Counted from the first letter of the stretch, positions 34,535 through 43,349 are shown. The stretch: 64,000 nt of DNA from Siminovitchia acidinfaciens (GCF_003605385.1 NZ_QYTV02000007.1:107896-171895); one strand, 5' to 3'. The notes: a model not told the origin generated them from the letters alone. Numbers and translations: made by a program.

Positions 34535-35587
34535 TTAAAGTTTGGCTTTTGCTATATTACTAGCGGAAATATTTTTTACCGCCTCAATGGTTTTGTCGAT
34601 ATCATCCATTGATATTTCTCTATGGGTAACAAAGCGGATTCTGTTTGGGCCTGCAGGGTTAGCCAGCACACCAAACTTGTTAAGCCTGCTTACGAACTCT
34701 TCCGCTGTCATTCCCAGTTGACCGATAGAAAACATGATCATATTGGTCTCTACACTTTCTGCGTCAATATCGATTCCATCAATAAGAGCAAGGCCTTCGG
34801 CAAGGGCTTTTGCATGAGTATGATCCTCTTGGAGGCGGTCAATCATTTCTTCCAATGCTACAATACCCGCCGCTCCTATGATTCCTGCCTGACGGGTGCC
34901 TCCGCCTAGCATTTTCCGCCACTTTCTGGCTCTTTCAATCAATTCCTTTGGACCAGCCAAAATAGATCCCATTGGTGCACTTAATCCCTTAGATAAACAA
35001 AATTGTACAGTATCGGTATACTTGGTTATCTCTTTCGGATCGACACCGAGACCAACCGCTGCGTTGAACAGTCTAGCACCGTCCAGATGGACAGGGATTT
35101 GATGCTGTCTAGAAACTTGATATACATCTTCCATATAGCTTAGGGGAAGAATACTCCCGGCTGAATCGCCGTGTGTATTTTCCAGGCAAATAAGGCCTGT
35201 TTTAGGACAGTGGACGTCCTCTTCACGGATGGCAGCTGCAATCTCCGCAACGGGCATCTGCCCATTAATCCCTTTAATCGTTCTTGTCTGAACACCAGCA
35301 ATCGTCGCAAGGCCTGCTGTTTCATAGTAGAAGATATGAGATCGCTCTTCTAAAATCACTTCATCTCCGCGCTGCGTATGTGATAATACCGCGACTTGGT
35401 TCCCCTGTGTCCCGCTTGTCACAAATAACGCCGCCTCTTTCCCAACTATCTCTGCAGCCAGCTGCTCCAATCGATTGATCGTCGGATCTTCACCATATAC
35501 ATCATCCCCGACCACAGCATCACGCATGGCATCTCTCATTTTTTCAGTAGGTGTTGTTACTGTATCACTTCGTAAATCTATTGGCAT
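34535..35587 (-). CDS. ltaE: Low-specificity L-threonine aldolase
   Basis: From ATG at 35587 the protein has 350 residues, the usual length. It opens MPIDLRSDTVTTPTEKMRDA, the hallmark of threonine aldolases, and has VTSGTQGNQVAVL, HLDGARLFNAA with the PLP-contacting Asp, and the Schiff-base lysine Lys200 in FCLSKGLSAPMGS. It splits L-threonine or L-allo-threonine into glycine and acetaldehyde in the cytoplasm. AAGGAG eight bases upstream decides for 35587 over the upstream frame to 35605. It is monocistronic. Confidence 0.95.
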   Translation of the reverse strand: MPIDLRSDTVTTPTEKMRDAMRDAVVGDDVYGEDPTINRLEQLAAEIVGKEAALFVTSGTQGNQVAVLSHTQRGDEVILEERSHIFYYETAGLATIAGVQTRTIKGINGQMPVAEIAAAIREEDVHCPKTGLICLENTHGDSAGSILPLSYMEDVYQVSRQHQIPVHLDGARLFNAAVGLGVDPKEITKYTDTVQFCLSKGLSAPMGSILAGPKELIERARKWRKMLGGGTRQAGIIGAAGIVALEEMIDRLQEDHTHAKALAEGLALIDGIDIDAESVETNMIMFSIGQLGMTAEEFVSRLNKFGVLANPAGPNRIRFVTHREISMDDIDKTIEAVKNISASNIAKAKL

Positions 35588-35731
35588 ATGTAGTGCTCCT
35601 TCCAAATGGATTCCTTCCTTAATAGTAGCAAAATCCTCTTTCGTTCACACCACAATTTTAAAAAAGTGAAAATTTTGTCCCTTAGGCGGCGACAGTTGAA
35701 TCATCTAGACTTAGATAACATCACCTCTGGT

Positions 35732-36232
35732 TTATTTATGACGGATTGAACGGACAATGAAGAAAATCATAGGAATGAAAATGAATGCTAGAAAGACAGG
35801 CATAAACCAAAATCCAAGCGATTCTGCTTTTCCAAGTCCGACCTGGATCGTATTCCAGCTGATAGCGGCAAACAGAAAGACCATGATATTCTTGAGAACA
35901 TTCAGCATCAGCCTTGAATTTTTGTATTGGAACTCTATATTTCTTTCATTAAGATTAAGATAATTATGCCACTCCGGATGCTTTTCAAAAAAGCTCAAGA
36001 AAATTGCCAAAAAACCAGCAATTACCGGAAGTATGATTAGTTCCCATTTTGATCCCATGCGTGTAATATTCCCTGCCGCATCATAATGTCCCGGCACTTC
36101 GGCAGGCAAATTGCTCCAGATCACAATCAAATAAATGACCCACGAGAAAAAGACGATTAAAGCAGTCCAATCAAGTGCTTTTTCAAAATTTGTTTTTGGA
36201 ATATCAAGTTTCGGACGATTATAACTCTGCAT
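35732..36232 (-). CDS. DUF1648-containing membrane protein
   Basis: The 166-residue protein has four hydrophobic segments. The DUF1648 signature appears as LPAEVPGHYDAAGNITRMGSK after the first membrane segment (given in parts: LPAEVPGHYD, AAGNITRMGSK). DUF1648 is found in SdpI-like and related Bacillus membrane proteins, some linked to toxin immunity or to ECF-sigma control, but no such partner is near. Its function is therefore unassigned. A strong hairpin at 36296-36321 lies upstream of it. Confidence 0.8.
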   Translation of the reverse strand: MQSYNRPKLDIPKTNFEKALDWTALIVFFSWVIYLIVIWSNLPAEVPGHYDAAGNITRMGSKWELIILPVIAGFLAIFLSFFEKHPEWHNYLNLNERNIEFQYKNSRLMLNVLKNIMVFLFAAISWNTIQVGLGKAESLGFWFMPVFLAFIFIPMIFFIVRSIRHK

Positions 36233-36295
36233 ATGAACACCTCTTTACCTCTAATACGGACGGGCCCTCCAGGTGGTTTCGTTGTTTTCCAAGGA

Positions 36296-36321
36296 AAAAA
36301 GACCTCTCTCAGGAGGTCTCA
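36296..36321 (-). terminator. Hairpin upstream of the DUF1648 gene
   Basis: AGACCTC/GAGGTCT with a five- to six-base loop is followed on the minus strand by six T. It would stop transcripts arriving from the right before the DUF1648 gene. Confidence 0.6.
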
Positions 36322-36521
36322 CCATAGACAGCTTGCGAATAAAAGTTGATGCTTACTATTCTATCTCCCAAGTCCCCCTTTGTCACCGGTTCAAACTTCG
36401 GTTTCTTTTGAAATGTGTCAATACGCCCTTACCCAAATACAATGTCATTCTGTAGCTTCTTGATATACACATTTATTAATAAAAGTTGGGTTTTTAGAAA
36501 AAGTGAAGGGTAATTTATAAA

Positions 36522-36964
36522 ATGTAAGGCCAGGATCAAGAACAAGCGAAATCATTTTTAAAAGAGTTTATTAAAATCAAAAGTGTCAATCCTCCGGGTA
36601 ATGAGAAGGAAGTCGCTCTAAAATTTAAGGCCCTTTTTGATGTACATGACATCGAATCTGAGTTTGTTGAGTATGACGAAAACCGAACCAATTTATTACC
36701 CATTTAAAAGGTGAGGTTGAAGGCCTGTCCTAGGACTCACCGGCCATATGGATGTTGTTCCAACGAATGAATTCGAATGGAACTGAAGAAGCAGATGAGA
36801 AAATATATGGGCGTGGGACCAGTGATATGAAAAGCGGTTTGGTTGCCTGTGCTTTGGCTATGGTGTCATTAAATGAAGAAGGGCTTCCGAAAAAAGAGGA
36901 AATCATCCTTTTTGCAACAGTCGGAGAGGAAGCCGGTGCAGTCGGTGCCCGGCGGTTAACTTAA
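36522..36964 (+). pseudogene. Decayed M20 peptidase (ArgE/DapE-like), N-terminal part only
   Basis: Reading through three frames gives a recognisable M20 N-terminus: FIKIKSVNPPGNEKEVALKF, then LKGEVEGLS, then LTGHMDVVPTNEFEW with metal ligand His and Asp, then KIYGRGTSDMKSGLVACALA and ATVGEEAGAVGARRL. Damage is plain: codon 2 is TAA, there is a frameshift near 36704, a stop and shift near 36731, a small deletion near 36780 and a stop at 36962 that removes the rest. An intact relative would be about 400 residues. It is not functional. Confidence 0.88.
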
Positions 36965-37002
36965 TAAGTTTCCTGAGTTCTGGGATATGCACAGAAAGCT
37001 AT

Positions 37003-37042
37003 TAGGTTAAGACAGCTTAGAAAAGTTGTCTTAACCTAATCT
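37003..37042 (-). terminator. Hairpin downstream of the redox operon
   Basis: ATTAGGTTAAGACA (37003-37016) pairs perfectly with TGTCTTAACCTAAT (37029-37042). It lies about 45 bases past the last gene of the operon. The T-tract is weak, so it may be a mRNA-stabilising hairpin. Confidence 0.6.
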
Positions 37043-37086
37043 TTGTGAGGCTCTCTCCGTTTTCTTGGTGCGTGAAAGAACGAGTT

Positions 37087-37392
37087 TTATTGTACCGGCC
37101 CCTTCGTAATCTCCGTAAGTTTAGAATTGACCGCAAAGACCTTTGCATTCACCTTCGGAATTCCAAAGCCTGCCAATCTTTTGGAATGCATATCTAAATA
37201 TTTTTCAGCAGTTTCTTTTGTTTTGAAAAGATAAATTCCACCGGCTTCTTCTGTCTCCGGACTTTCCGTCCAAATCTTCCATATGAATCCTTCTTCCTCA
37301 TTAATGCTCTTCGCTAGATCAGAAAACGCCTCCGCCATTTCATCTCCGAATGGCCCACTCATCTTGAAATCCACTTGTAAAACGAATGCCAT
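37087..37392 (-). CDS. YdhR-family putative mono-oxygenase / ABM-fold protein
   Basis: From ATG at 37392 the protein has 101 residues. MAFVLQVDFKMSGPFGDEM, the central GFIWKIWTESPETEEAGGIYLF and the C-terminal helix AEKYLDMHSKRL fit the dimeric alpha/beta-barrel fold of YdhR (given here as family motifs; longest run trimmed to GFIWKIWTESPE). Start 37392 has AAGGAGG at six bases, whereas ATG at 37398 would touch the RBS. It is third in an operon with a FMN reductase and a DsbA-like protein, which suggests electrophile or oxidant defence, but the substrate is unknown. Confidence 0.8.
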   Translation of the reverse strand: MAFVLQVDFKMSGPFGDEMAEAFSDLAKSINEEEGFIWKIWTESPETEEAGGIYLFKTKETAEKYLDMHSKRLAGFGIPKVNAKVFAVNSKLTEITKGPVQ

Positions 37393-37406
37393 GGTCATCC
37401 TCCTTT

Positions 37407-38333
37407 TTATTCAGCAGTAAAATATAATTCCCCTAGAAATTCCTTCGCTTGATAACTGCCTGGTTTTAGTTCTTTCTCAACAAAAGCTTTAATATCCTGT
37501 TTTTCCACATCGTACATCACTTCAATTTCTTTTGAAAATAGAAGTTTCTCTTTTTCGATTAAGTCAGAAAGAGATGTCTGCTCCGTTGGTTCTAATTCTT
37601 CTGCATCCAGGATGCGCTTTAACCCATCAACGTAATATTCAAGTGGACGACCGCCTACAATTTTTACGCCTTTATTTTCCTCGTTGACCATGATAATAGT
37701 TGGAAATCCTCTGACACCCAGGCTTCTGGCAAGAGCAAAATCCTCATCTAACAATTGTTGTCCAATTGGCTGTTCAGCTTTATTTACAATGGTTTCCCCA
37801 TCCAAGCCTAGGCCATTGACAATGTCCACCATAACGGGTTTCTTCGCAATATTTCGATTGAATACGAATAGTGCTTCTCTGGCACGTCGCAAATAATCAT
37901 TGGCTGCTTCATCGCCATGTTGTTTTTGGATTACTTTAAACACACGGGAAGGCGGATAAGATGATTGAACTGGATTATCGATCATGAGTGAACCATCAAT
38001 AGGCATGCGGAAGTGCTCTCCCACTTCCCTCCAGTGTCCGGCAACATCTGCAGGTCCTGAAATTCCGTTGGCTGGATCTACGGGACCGTCACCCCATTTT
38101 TCCAGCAGCCCGCCCATAACCGTATGAAAGTTAAAATATTGTCCATATTGCTCTGTAAAACGGAGTAGGACCGGTTCAATTGCCCAGCAATGAGAGCAAA
38201 TAGGATCTGTTACATAATAAAGTTCAATGGATTTTTTAGGTTGATTAAAATCAATAACCTCCATATCTTCCTCTTCAGCTACTCCACATATCCCTGTTTC
38301 CATATCACAAATCATATTGTTCTTGTTTGTCAT
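37407..38333 (-). CDS. DsbA-family thioredoxin-fold oxidoreductase (SpxH/FrnE-like)
   Basis: From ATG at 38333 the protein has 308 residues. After a short acidic leader, IELYYVTDPICSHCWAIEPVL gives the thioredoxin fold with active site CSHC (in the phrase DPICSHCWAIEP). The DsbA helical insert follows (about 95-190), and VRGFPTIIMVN holds the cis-proline. SpxH (YjbH) proteins, adaptors for ClpXP degradation of Spx, share the DP-C-x-x-C-W-A-x-E-P pattern. There is no signal peptide, so it is cytoplasmic. AAAGGAGG precedes 38333. It lies between a FMN reductase and a YdhR-like gene in one operon. Confidence 0.87.
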   Translation of the reverse strand: MTNKNNMICDMETGICGVAEEEDMEVIDFNQPKKSIELYYVTDPICSHCWAIEPVLLRFTEQYGQYFNFHTVMGGLLEKWGDGPVDPANGISGPADVAGHWREVGEHFRMPIDGSLMIDNPVQSSYPPSRVFKVIQKQHGDEAANDYLRRAREALFVFNRNIAKKPVMVDIVNGLGLDGETIVNKAEQPIGQQLLDEDFALARSLGVRGFPTIIMVNEENKGVKIVGGRPLEYYVDGLKRILDAEELEPTEQTSLSDLIEKEKLLFSKEIEVMYDVEKQDIKAFVEKELKPGSYQAKEFLGELYFTAE

Positions 38334-38389
38334 TTTAATTCTGCCTCCTTTTAGATTTTCCATTTTCATCGTAATCTTTGCTGATAAAA

Positions 38390-38950
38390 TTAATCTCTGA
38401 TTGTTTTTAATGCAGTTGACCAATCCACAACCTCATCCAACATTCTTTGGACAGTTTCTTGATGGAATGGTGCTGGGTTAAAGGTGCTCATTTCTTCAAA
38501 ATCGGTAAAGAGACTTAAGGCCGGCTGTGTTCCTACTGTTGCAACTTTTGGTACAGTCAAAATCAAACGTAAATTGTTCGCCGCTGTCACTCCAAGAGAT
38601 GAGCCATAGCTGACAATTCCGGCCGCTTTGTTATTCCATTCGACGTAAAGATAATCAATGGCATCTTTCAACCCGGACGTAATTCCTTTGTTATATTCCG
38701 GAGTGACAAAAACAAATCCATCGAGCTCACTAATTTTTTCAGACCAAACTTTCGCTTCCGGAGTCTGATAGTCCTGTGACATAATAGCTGGAACAGATTC
38801 GTTATATCTTGGCAGATTGTAATCCTTTATATCAACCAGCTCAAATTCGGCATCCGCTCTTTGATCTGCGATGGATTTCACCCAGTCTGCAACTTGTATA
38901 TTTACTCTCGAATCTCTTGTGCTTCCAGTAATAATACCAATTTTAACCAT
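38390..38950 (-). CDS. NADPH-dependent FMN reductase / flavodoxin-fold quinone reductase
   Basis: The 186-residue protein has the flavodoxin-like fold with the FMN phosphate loop GIITGSTRDSR at the N-terminus and FVTPEYNKGITSGLKDAID, the conserved flavin-edge motif PEYN. Such enzymes reduce FMN, quinones or azo compounds with NAD(P)H. It is the first gene of an operon of three, and a TetR-family regulator is divergent. Its 3' end overlaps the unused upstream extension of the DsbA-like gene. Confidence 0.92.
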   Translation of the reverse strand: MVKIGIITGSTRDSRVNIQVADWVKSIADQRADAEFELVDIKDYNLPRYNESVPAIMSQDYQTPEAKVWSEKISELDGFVFVTPEYNKGITSGLKDAIDYLYVEWNNKAAGIVSYGSSLGVTAANNLRLILTVPKVATVGTQPALSLFTDFEEMSTFNPAPFHQETVQRMLDEVVDWSTALKTIRD

Positions 38951-39115
38951 GATGTTTTCCCCCTATTAATGTTGTTTGAATTTGAATGAAGCCTCCTAAT
39001 TGCTTTACAACTTCATATTAGTAGATAATAAAAAGCAGCAACACCAATAATTTATTGAATTTGTCGTTTATACAACACATCAAAGGAATTGTTTAAAAAG
39101 TAGGGGGACCGTGAG

Positions 39116-39694
39116 ATGACTCAATCAAAGACAGATCCTCGGATTCTGCGTACCCGTAAACTAATTATGGATTCTTTTATTGAACTTTCTGGTAAAAAAG
39201 AGTTCAAGGACATTACCATTAAGGATATAACAACAGAGGCGATGATAAACCGTGCCACATTCTATTATCATTTTGAAGATATATATGACTTGTTGGACAA
39301 GGTCTTATCAGAGGTATTATTAATTAACTTGAACGGTCATAACTTCGAGGAAAAAGAACTGAACGAAGAATCGATTATCAGTATCTTCGTAGCCATAACA
39401 ACCTTTCAAACATCATTATCCAATCGCTGTCACAGAGGGTACGAAGATACCATCGCCCGCATTATCAGGGAGCAACTCGAAATCATTTTCTACAAATTGT
39501 TGTTAAAGCAACATAAAATTGAAGAGGATGAAAGCCTAAAAATTTCTGCTGTTATCCTAAGCTGGGGAATTTACGGAGCTTCGGTAGAATGGAGAAGAAA
39601 TGCTAGTAATATATCGCCTGAAGAATTTATTCAGTCAGCTATTCCTTATATGTTGTCTGGAGTAAAGTTGGGTTCTATATCCAAAGCGGAGTAA
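39116..39694 (+). CDS. TetR-family regulator, divergent from the redox operon
   Basis: The 192-residue protein has an N-terminal helix-turn-helix (about 12-58) with FKDITIKDITTEAMINRATF and YYHFEDIYDLLDKV, the TetR signature. The C-terminal half is a helical ligand domain. It probably represses the divergent FMN reductase-DsbA-YdhR operon and responds to an electrophile or quinone, by analogy with similar Bacillus modules; this is inference. The GGGGGACC site precedes ATG at 39116. The intergenic region holds TTGT-N7-ACAA at 39058-39072 as a possible half-operator. Confidence 0.9.
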   Translation: MTQSKTDPRILRTRKLIMDSFIELSGKKEFKDITIKDITTEAMINRATFYYHFEDIYDLLDKVLSEVLLINLNGHNFEEKELNEESIISIFVAITTFQTSLSNRCHRGYEDTIARIIREQLEIIFYKLLLKQHKIEEDESLKISAVILSWGIYGASVEWRRNASNISPEEFIQSAIPYMLSGVKLGSISKAE

Positions 39695-39720
39695 TATGAC
39701 ATTTTAAAAGAATAGTTAAT

Positions 39721-39752
39721 GAAAAAAGGTGCTGGTTGACAGTCCCTTTTTT
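39721..39752 (+). terminator. Possible terminator after the TetR gene
   Basis: GAAAAAAGG pairs with CCTTTTTTC around a 13-14-base loop. The stem is AT-rich, so the call is moderate. Confidence 0.5.
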
Positions 39753-39763
39753 CAAACTATGTG

Positions 39764-40147
39764 TTAATAAAAGTTTGTTGAAACAACCACTGTCGGTTCT
39801 ACGCTTATAGGCACCAACTTTCTAAAATATTTTTCTCCGTCAATTATGATTGATGCTGGTTTTGAACCCTCATATAGGCGGTCAAATCAGTTCCGAATAT
39901 TAACTTCCATACCCTAAAGTCATCCATAGAGTCTTCTACTCCTTGTATCATAGCGTTCTCTATCCCAAAATGTTTTTCCTAACCATTCATCTAAATTTGA
40001 ATGACTTGTAAAGACTACTGCTTCGTCACCACAATCGTCTTCTTCAATTACAAAATAATAAGTTGTTGATAGGTCTTTTTTATGAGATTCCACAAACACT
40101 TTAAAAGCTCTCTAATTGTCTTTTAATCCTAGATCAAACATCTTCAT
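39764..40147 (-). pseudogene. Decayed small gene (~126 codons), unknown family
   Basis: Joining three frames gives a coherent protein: MKMFDLGLKDN, stop, RAFKVFVESHKKDLSTTYYF, VIEEDDCGDEAVVFTSHSN, LDEWLGK, shift at a run of A, HFGIENAMIQGVEDSMDDFRVW, shift, YEGSKPASIIIDGEKYF, RKLVPISVEPTVVVSTNFY. Each piece has coding-like composition and joins smoothly. The defects are an in-frame TAG at codon 12, a +1 shift near 39969 and a second near 39860. I do not recognise the family. The right-hand 260 bases of the gap, up to 40408, hold nothing but the promoter region of the next gene. Confidence 0.65.
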
Positions 40148-40408
40148 TTAACGCCTTCTTGTATTGAAGTTTGTATCTACTACAAGAAAAAAGAATTGTT
40201 TTTCGTTAGTTCAAAAAAATCTAAAAAAACGGGACTTTTGGATCTAATACTGGTAAACTATTCCTAAGAATATGTGATTGTTGTGATTAAATTCACATTT
40301 TTTTCATAGATCACCATTTAGTTAACAACCTAAAATACCTTCATTGCTAAAAGGATATAGGTACTAAAGATTTTTTCATTTTAAAGTTAAGTAAAATAAG
40401 GAGCTAAA

Positions 40409-41287
40409 ATGAAATCTAATTTATCAATTTTTAAATCAAAAACTGGAGAAGAAGAGTTTTTAAAATCTTATGATGAAGTAATGAAGCTATGGGAGGTAGC
40501 ATACGAAGAAGTAAAAATTCCCACACAGTTTGGAGAAACACATGTAATCATTAGCGGACCAAAAGATGGTATTCCTATAGTAATGTTGCATGGTATGACT
40601 GGTAATTCGAGTTTCTGGTATCAAAATATCACTGCCCTTCAAACCTATCGGGTATACTGCATAGATACATTAGGGGATTTTGGAAAAAGCCTTGTGCAGG
40701 CTCCATTGAAAACAGAAGAAGACTGCGTTTTATGGCTTGATGAAGTATTTAATGGACTAGGTATACATAACATTCATTTAATAGGTCACTCAATGGGTGG
40801 ATGGCTCTCATTGAATTATGCAAGAAAACGACAGGAAAATCTAAGAAAATTGGTCCTAATTGCACCGGTTGCTTCAATATTACCAATTCCTTTTATAAAA
40901 CTAGCTTGGTATATTTATCCTTCTATGCTGTTTCCATCGGAAAAAAGAATTAAAAAAGGATGGAAATGGTTCTGTGCAAAAGGAAATGATATTCACCCCA
41001 TTATAATGCAGCAGATTATTACAGCTTATAAGCAATGCAGACCCCTTCTTGCTGTGATTCCAAAAAGCTTTCCAAAAGAAGAACTGAGTGGACTTAAAAT
41101 TCCTATATTGTTTATAGTGGGAGATGAAGAAAAAATTTATCGTGCAAATAAGGCAAGAAAAACAATAAAAGAGAAAATTCCACATGTTGAAACAACAATC
41201 ATTCCGAATTGCGGTCATCTATTAATTACAGAACAAGCTACTAAAGTTAATAAGGCTATAGTTGATTTTTTAGTTAGGGAACATTGA
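40409..41287 (+). CDS. Alpha/beta hydrolase, paralogue 1
   Basis: The 292-residue protein is a complete alpha/beta hydrolase: oxyanion motif LHGMTGNSSFW, nucleophile elbow HLIGHSMGGWLSL with the catalytic Ser, acid in LFIVGDEEKIY and His in IPNCGHLLITE. There is no signal peptide. A cap region at about 165-225 (WYIYPSMLFPSEKRIKKGWK) separates core strands 6 and 7. The substrate is unknown. It faces a 30-40% identical-looking paralogue tail to tail. AAGGAG precedes ATG at 40409. Confidence 0.92.
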   Translation: MKSNLSIFKSKTGEEEFLKSYDEVMKLWEVAYEEVKIPTQFGETHVIISGPKDGIPIVMLHGMTGNSSFWYQNITALQTYRVYCIDTLGDFGKSLVQAPLKTEEDCVLWLDEVFNGLGIHNIHLIGHSMGGWLSLNYARKRQENLRKLVLIAPVASILPIPFIKLAWYIYPSMLFPSEKRIKKGWKWFCAKGNDIHPIIMQQIITAYKQCRPLLAVIPKSFPKEELSGLKIPILFIVGDEEKIYRANKARKTIKEKIPHVETTIIPNCGHLLITEQATKVNKAIVDFLVREH

Positions 41288-41423
41288 TAATAGTTCATTT
41301 AAAACATGAATTAATCCTTTGTACAGTTACTAATGATATTGTGTTCTATTTCTTCCTTCCATCAAATTTTTTTGCCCATTTCTTGAAAGTTGTTATATGA
41401 TACTAAGCTTGGCAGGACAATCT

Positions 41424-42299
41424 TTACTTTTTTAAAAACTCGACTAAACTATCATTGACTTCATCTGCTTTCTCAATAGAAAGACCATGTCCCGCGTTTA
41501 AGATAACTTTATATTCAATATGCGGTATCAACTGCTTAGCTTTTTTTAACATTTTGTGATAATTATAAATTACTTCCTTATCCCCTACCATAACCAATGA
41601 GGGCATACTAATTTTCTGAAAGTCTTCTTTGCTAAAAACAGAGGGAACAATTGTTTTAGTAAATTTAAAGTGTTTTATGCCTAAATAAAACTGTTCGAAT
41701 AAACCTGGATGAACCTGATTACCTTTGGCAACAAACCATCTACAGAATGAGTTAATGACAAAAGAACGTCTTGGAAAAATCATTATTCCCATGAGCCTAA
41801 AAAAGAATTGCTTATGAAAAGGAATAAATGAGGCTGCTGGAGCTAAAAGAATTAGTTTACCAACTTTTTCGGGATAAAGAATTGAAAAGTTAATTGCCTG
41901 CCAGCCGCCTGCTGAGTGTCCACACACTGCTGCCTTTTCAATTCCCAATGCATCTAGAACGTCAGAAAGCCATTCTGCACAGTCTTTTTTTTCCTTATAA
42001 GGTTTTGTAACCACGCTTAAGTTTAAATCAGCCAATATATCTATCGCATATGTACGGTAATGTTTGCTAAGTTCATGAATGTTCGGATACCACATGGTTG
42101 CTCCAAATCCAAAGCCGTGCAATAGAATTAAAGGAGGAGCATCCTTTGGGCCAGCTTCAATAATATGTGTTTCTCCATAACGCGTAGAAACGTAAAATCT
42201 TTCGTAATCTACTTTCCATAACGAAAGATTTGAATCATAAATTTCTTTAAATTTCTCCGCACCCTCAATATTTCTAAATGCCAAAGTATAATTGGTCAA
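41424..42299 (-). CDS. Alpha/beta hydrolase, paralogue 2
   Basis: The 291-residue protein aligns along its length with the gene at 40409: GETHIIEAGPKDAPPLILLH against GETHVIISGPKDGIPIVMLH, a nucleophile elbow in CGHSAGGWQAINF, acid in MVGDKEVIYN and His in LNAGHGLSIE. The cap also matches (FVAKGNQVHPGLFEQFYLG against FCAKGNDIHPIIMQQIITA). It starts at TTG 42299 after GGGGAA. Tail-to-tail paralogues suggest an inverted duplication. The substrate is unknown. Confidence 0.92.
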   Translation of the reverse strand: MTNYTLAFRNIEGAEKFKEIYDSNLSLWKVDYERFYVSTRYGETHIIEAGPKDAPPLILLHGFGFGATMWYPNIHELSKHYRTYAIDILADLNLSVVTKPYKEKKDCAEWLSDVLDALGIEKAAVCGHSAGGWQAINFSILYPEKVGKLILLAPAASFIPFHKQFFFRLMGIMIFPRRSFVINSFCRWFVAKGNQVHPGLFEQFYLGIKHFKFTKTIVPSVFSKEDFQKISMPSLVMVGDKEVIYNYHKMLKKAKQLIPHIEYKVILNAGHGLSIEKADEVNDSLVEFLKK

Positions 42300-42345
42300 T
42301 CTAAAATTCCCCTTTATAAAGAAAAATTAATTTATAGTACAACTT

Positions 42346-42690
42346 CTACAAATGTTCTTTGACCGCTTTAATAACATCTAAAGGTGCTTCAAATGGCACA
42401 ATGTGGCCAATGTTGTCTAGTATGCTAATTGTTGCATCTGAACAGCCTGCAAGTTCAGGGCATCTCATTGCCCCACCCTGTTCCGTTCTGCCTATCTTTA
42501 CATGTACCGAAACACGGCGTCGCTTTCTATAACATGTGAGGTCACAGCACTTGAAGTCGTTGCCTCAGATTCTTGCCCTGTAATAGGCTATGTTCGCTTT
42601 CAACGAACCTGGCTTTAAAAATTCCTCTATTATATAATTGAGCTCTTGCTCTCTGAGTTTTTCATGTTTACCAATCCAATGTTTATAAGT
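42346..42690 (-). pseudogene. Remnant of a third alpha/beta hydrolase (C-terminal part)
   Basis: On the minus strand, two frames give HWIGKHEKLREQELNYIIEE-FLKPGSLKANIAYYRARI, then stop, then VKIGRTEQGGAMRCPELAG and ISILDNIGHIVPFEAPLDVI-KAVKEHL before TAG at 42346. YYRA and GHIVPFEAP are typical of the cap end and catalytic His segment of epoxide-hydrolase-like alpha/beta hydrolases. The N-terminal half is missing and its place is taken by an IS605-type tnpB fragment. It differs from the two intact paralogues nearby. Confidence 0.72.
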
Positions 42691-42718
42691 TACCACGACA
42701 CTAATATTAAGCCTTTTT

Positions 42719-43125
42719 CTATTTTGATATTCCGATTACGGCTTTGGCGATGTTTATGGAGGCACTGACGTCCGTATGGCTTTGATAGCCACATTGATAC
42801 AGTGGAAATTATTTAGATGGCTGTTTCGTTTATCGACATGTCCGCATTTACATGTTTGAGAGGTATGTTCAGGGTTGACATATTCAACTGCGATTCCTAC
42901 CATTTTCGCTTTATTTTCAATAAAATGCTGCAGCTGATAATGTAACCAGTTGTGCAAATTGCGACCTGATTCTATTCTTGACTTTCCCGTATGCCTGTCA
43001 GATCTTTCATTCGGATCAGATGAACACCGTTCTCCAATACAAACTTGATGATCTGACGGCTTACCTTATGGTTTGTATCTCTCATCCAGTTGGCTTCTTT
43101 CCGGAGGTTCTGTAAACTCTTAAAT
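42719..43125 (-). mobile_element. tnpB: IS200/IS605-type tnpB fragment, frameshifted
   Basis: Three frames on the minus strand give the C-terminal half of TnpB: LFKSLQNLRKEANWMRDTNH and KVSRQIIKFVLENGVHLIRMKDLTGIR, shift, NLHNWLHYQLQHFIENKAKM and YVNPEHTSQTCKCGHVDKRN, shift, CGYQSHTDVSASINIAKAVI before TAG at 42719. CxCGH and CGY are the zinc-binding remnant and D-V-S-A-S-I-N-I is the last RuvC acidic segment. The N-terminal half and the partner tnpA are absent. The rest of the gap to 43349 shows nothing further. Confidence 0.82.
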
Positions 43126-43295
43126 AGCATATTATGTCTAATATTCAACATTTCTTTTCAGAATCCTTTGTTGTAAGCACGATTAATTGTAAAACATGCA
43201 CCTGCTTAAAATGGTCACTCTTTTGGCTTCAGTATAAATACGCATACACCATTAGTTAACAAGACTTGATTCGATGTTTGTTTAGATTTGAAATA

Positions 43296-43335
43296 ATTAA
43301 GGGCAATTCTTGCTACAGAGTTGCCCTTTTATTGA
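43296..43335. terminator. Terminator-like hairpin downstream of the DUF1572 gene
   Basis: GGGCAATTCT pairs with AGAGTTGCCC (one G-U), loop TGCTAC, and TTTT follows on the plus side. It sits about 20 bases past the minus-strand gene. Confidence 0.6.
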
Positions 43336-43349
43336 AAAAGGTGTTCACT

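Noticed and set aside
37003-37042. An attachment site or IS end in the long inverted repeat
   Set aside because: No target duplication or transposase neighbours; position just past an operon fits a 3' hairpin.
38951-39115. Clear TetR operator between the regulator and redox operon
   Set aside because: Only a weak TTGT-N7-ACAA half palindrome was seen; not strong enough for a separate feature.
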